DNA of 64,000 nt from Chryseosolibacter indicum (lineage in GTDB: Bacteria; Bacteroidota; Bacteroidia; Cytophagales; Cyclobacteriaceae), in the NCBI RefSeq assembly GCF_018598585.1, contig NZ_JAHESD010000019.1, forward strand, positions 16,664 to 80,663. Direction: 5' to 3'. The translations under genes and the position numbers were made by a program. The notes beneath the pieces were generated by a model that saw only the letters and a program-made list of their open reading frames with translations, was not told the origin of the DNA and did no database searches. Position 1 is the first letter of the stretch, and every line of letters starts with the position of its first letter. Positions 63,793-64,000 of this stretch are shown in pieces.

Positions 63793-63966
63793 TCGCTATT
63801 AGCTTTTGACCTTTGGCTTTTAGCTCGGCCCTCATTAATTGAAGAATTTCTAATGGTGCCATTAGGCAATACCTCGGTAAGATTCTCTTGTGAATACCGG
63901 TTCATATTTTCTTCGGTAGCTGTTTTTTCCAAATAGAATTAACGTATTGACTAGCAATAGAATAGC

Positions 63967-64000
63967 GTTAGAATGCCTTAGAAATGCCTCCTGGGTGCCT
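63967..64000. repeat. Degenerate short repeat at the window edge
   Basis: Three imperfect units of about 11 bp ending in ATGCCT or GTGCCT (gttagaatgcct, tagaaatgcct, cctgggtgcct), cut by the window end. Upstream, at about 63796-63825, lie related low-complexity words (agcttttgacctttggctttt). Intergenic. Confidence 0.4.

Noticed and set aside
63645..63932. 95-codon minus-strand frame at the 3' end of the sensor-regulator gene
   Set aside because: Mostly overlaps the LuxR-type HTH coding sequence; the non-overlapping part is low-complexity and no family is recognisable.

Overview
The window reads as chromosome of a member of the Bacteroidota, most likely an aerobic or microaerobic, polysaccharide-degrading Cytophagales-type bacterium. 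Evidence: three secreted proteins end in type IX secretion (T9SS) sorting domains. The subunits of the cbb3 oxidase are a fused CcoNO and a mono-haem CcoP. There is an RHS/DUF6443 surface-protein pair, a DUF6660 protein heads a CzcA operon, and several promoters fit the Bacteroidota -7 element TAnnTTTG. The genus is not determined. I see no tRNA, rRNA, CRISPR array, transposase or prophage.

Layout. 1-7.6 kb: two large RHS/YD-repeat secreted proteins in one leftward operon, the second cut by the window edge; its reading frame is open from 4110 to base 1. 8.5-10.9 kb: a three-domain DNA ligase D. 11-15.5 kb: a beta-helix/malectin T9SS protein and a phytase-like esterase. 15.6-21.6 kb: a CzcA-TolC-CzcB heavy-metal efflux operon with a DUF6660 protein. 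21.6-27.5 kb: DUF202, a stand-alone CheB methylesterase, a GH3 glycosidase, a cyclase-family protein and a D-lactate dehydrogenase. 27.6-34.4 kb: PPOX-type flavoprotein, beta-CASP RNase, universal stress protein, CcoI/FixI copper ATPase, CcoS and HemN. 34.5-39.9 kb: mixed small genes (GyrI-like, lipoprotein, HXXEE, Crp-type regulator, LOG, orphan MacB-like permease, DUF6266-like). 40.2-46.2 kb: ccoNO-ccoQ-ccoP-ccoG-fixH-safE. 46.2-50.2 kb: a receiver-CRP fusion regulator, a PAS histidine kinase, a universal stress protein and an RsbQ-like hydrolase. 50.5-53.2 kb: a polysaccharide deacetylase and a sialate O-acetylesterase. 53.6-63.8 kb: a beta-1,3-glucan locus (GH16, GH81, and a membrane sensor with a LuxR-type HTH).

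The most interesting signal is a dispersed low-oxygen or redox regulon. Six palindromes of the form TGAY-N4-RTCA lie between genes, four of them as CCTGAYAAAARTCA. They sit in front of ccoNO, uspA-ccoI-ccoS-hemN, ldhA, the PPOX gene, the beta-CASP RNase, the CheB/DUF202 pair, and the divergent promoter region of the PAS kinase and a second universal stress protein. The kinase has a His and an Arg 20 residues apart in its PAS domain, the spacing of the FixL haem-ligand His and distal Arg. Its operon partner fuses a receiver domain to a CRP/FNR sensor-and-HTH module with the Glu/Arg pair that reads TGA/TCA half-sites, and it lacks an FNR iron-sulfur cysteine set. This looks like a FixL-FixJ-FixK cascade shortened to two proteins. 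That model is inference from sequence and was not tested.

A second theme is short, degenerate tandem repeats found only between genes (8340-8394, 14241-14265, 39231-39274, 42323-42411, 63967-64000), one of them inside the cbb3 operon.
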